A stretch of DNA of 14,666 nt. It comes from Bacteroidota bacterium (GTDB taxonomy: Bacteria; Bacteroidota; Ignavibacteria; UBA10030; UBA8401). The stretch spans positions 1-14,666 of the forward strand of contig JALNZH010000063.1 of assembly GCA_023229405.1 (NCBI GenBank). Direction: 5' to 3'. Shown here in pieces: positions 14,113 to 14,666 of the stretch (the stretch's first letter is position 1; every line of letters starts with the position of its first letter). Under the pieces are notes generated by a model. The model was given only the letters and a program-made list of their open reading frames with translations, did not search any database and was not told the DNA's origin. Both the position numbers and the translations under genes were made by a program.

Positions 14113-14154
14113 ATTGGATATAAAAGTATCCATATGGATACTTTTGTATCCAAT
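14113..14154. promoter_or_regulatory. Double palindromic operator of the HEPN/nucleotidyltransferase operon
   Basis: Two adjacent 18-bp sites, TGGATA-TAAAAG-TATCCA (14115-14132) and TGGATA-CTTTTG-TATCCA (14135-14152), are separated by TA. Together they form a 42-bp palindrome (14113-14154) with one mismatched pair (14121/14146). It begins 8 nt upstream of the nucleotidyltransferase ATG. On the minus strand a TTG and a TAnnTTTA-like element (TACTTTTA) lie within it, so a bound protein would cover the promoter. The winged-helix domain of the first gene product is the obvious ligand. Confidence 0.75.
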
Positions 14155-14276
14155 ATACAAAACCGATAAAGAAAAGCAAAAGATTATTTTTTGAGAGAAG
14201 CTATCTGACATCTTCTTTCGCTTATAATCCTCCCAGGTATAATCGTCGAATATTCAGCGTGGGACTAAGTGCATTG

Positions 14277-14421
14277 ATCCATTTCGAGAAAAACCTTTAC
14301 CTGGTTCGCCAGAATGAGGACGAGATCGAGTTGAGGATTCGCATAGTACTCTTTCAGAACCGGACATTATTTTGGGATGAATGAAGCGCAAGTGTGGAGG
14401 GTGATGAAGCGATTTATGTAA
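14277..14421 (+). pseudogene. Decayed 3' part of a second zincin-type metallopeptidase gene
   Basis: This stretch aligns codon by codon with the end of the intact gene (12888-13027). It reads F-E-K-N-L-Y-L-V-R-Q-N-E-D-E-I-E-L-R-I-R-I-V-L-F, and after a frameshift GHYFGMNEAQV and MKRFM plus the same TAA stop. Two nucleotides are missing where the intact gene encodes HELG (CTCTTTCAGAACCGGA against CTCTTTCATGAGCTCGGA), which destroys the HExxH motif. By eye it is about three quarters to four fifths identical, with many third-codon-position differences, so it is an old paralogue rather than a fresh duplication. No convincing 5' part is visible upstream. Confidence 0.8.
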
Positions 14422-14510
14422 ACTTCGTAAGTCTAAAAGTATTCACCATAGATACACAAAAAAATACAATTGCTTTTGGAGGAGGTATCTTGCATCTGGT
14501 AGTAAACTCT

Positions 14511-14531
14511 CATAGATTTGATCTATGTTTT
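14511..14531 (+). terminator. Weak AT-rich hairpin
   Basis: CATAGAT (14511-14517) and ATCTATG (14521-14527) form a perfect 7-bp stem with a 3-nt loop, followed by four T. It is AT-rich and so weak. It could end transcripts from the left, but no intact gene precedes it. Nothing else firm is seen between 14422 and 14661. Confidence 0.3.
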
Positions 14532-14661
14532 AGACTAATTGAGGATTATTGTGAACGATTTATTATCTGAGACTTCTGAATAATTGAGTAAAAAGCATAT
14601 TTTAGTACCATCTCTTTCGATGAAGTATTATATTCGTAATGCACAACAGGAAGAGCATAAC

Positions 14662-14666
14662 ATGAC
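14662..14666 (+). CDS. Possible start of a gene running off the window
   Basis: An ATG at 14662 is preceded by AGGAAGAG (about 14648-14655) at good Shine-Dalgarno distance. Only five bases of the reading frame are inside the window, so nothing can be said about the product. Confidence 0.3.

Noticed and set aside
14106..14153. 16-codon N-terminal extension of the nucleotidyltransferase from TTG 14153
   Set aside because: These bases are the palindromic operator; the ATG at 14105 gives a normal winged-helix N-terminus.
1..14666. CRISPR arrays, tRNA or rRNA genes, insertion sequences
   Set aside because: No regularly spaced repeats, cloverleaf-like segments, rRNA signatures or transposase frames were seen.

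Overview
The window (about 45-48% G+C by eye) looks like chromosomal DNA from the Bacteroidota/Chlorobiota (FCB) lineage, most plausibly an Ignavibacteria-like organism. The main evidence is the first gene, a secreted subtilisin-like protease ending in a type IX secretion (Por) sorting domain with the YPNPFNPST signature. A DUF3332 lipoprotein, a lipoprotein S41 peptidase and several promoters that resemble the Bacteroidota -33/-7 arrangement (TTG, about 20 nt, TAnnTTTG) point the same way. This assignment is inference; no rRNA or tRNA gene is visible.

Layout. Positions 1-445 hold no convincing gene, only an imperfect hairpin and, at the right end, a promoter. Rightward genes follow: the S8 protease (446-2452) with a terminator, a von Willebrand A membrane protein (2597-4747) and a DUF423 membrane protein (4765-5154). 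A leftward DUF3332 lipoprotein (5219-5722) is divergent from a rightward formimidoylglutamase-type ureohydrolase (5909-6883). A 79-residue unknown protein (7001-7240) converges on a five-gene leftward run: a degenerate GIY-YIG-like protein, an exported helical protein, a membrane-anchored diheme cytochrome c, a DoxX membrane protein and a Crp/Fnr-type regulator. Terminator hairpins follow the exported protein, the cytochrome and the DoxX genes, so much of this run appears to be separate units rather than one operon. A lipoprotein S41 peptidase (11014-12480) and a small HExxH metallopeptidase (12650-13027) are rightward, with REP-like hairpins between them.

The right end is the most interesting part. 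It holds a leftward two-gene HEPN/nucleotidyltransferase module that resembles the HepT-MntA toxin-antitoxin class. The nucleotidyltransferase carries an N-terminal winged-helix domain. Just upstream lies a 42-bp near-perfect palindrome made of two adjacent TGGATA-N6-TATCCA sites, an obvious candidate autoregulatory operator. The module sits between the intact metallopeptidase gene and a decayed copy of the same family's 3' end (about 14277-14421), in which a 2-nt deletion destroys the HExxH motif.

Regulation. The Crp/Fnr protein has FNR-type recognition residues (E186, S189, R190). A near-consensus FNR box (TTGAC-N4-ATCAA) lies between its gene and doxX, which suggests direct control of doxX. 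A separate inverted repeat (TTAAGAC-N6-GTCTTAA) lies in front of the cytochrome gene and shares a decamer with the doxX upstream region. The window ends a few bases into what may be another rightward gene.
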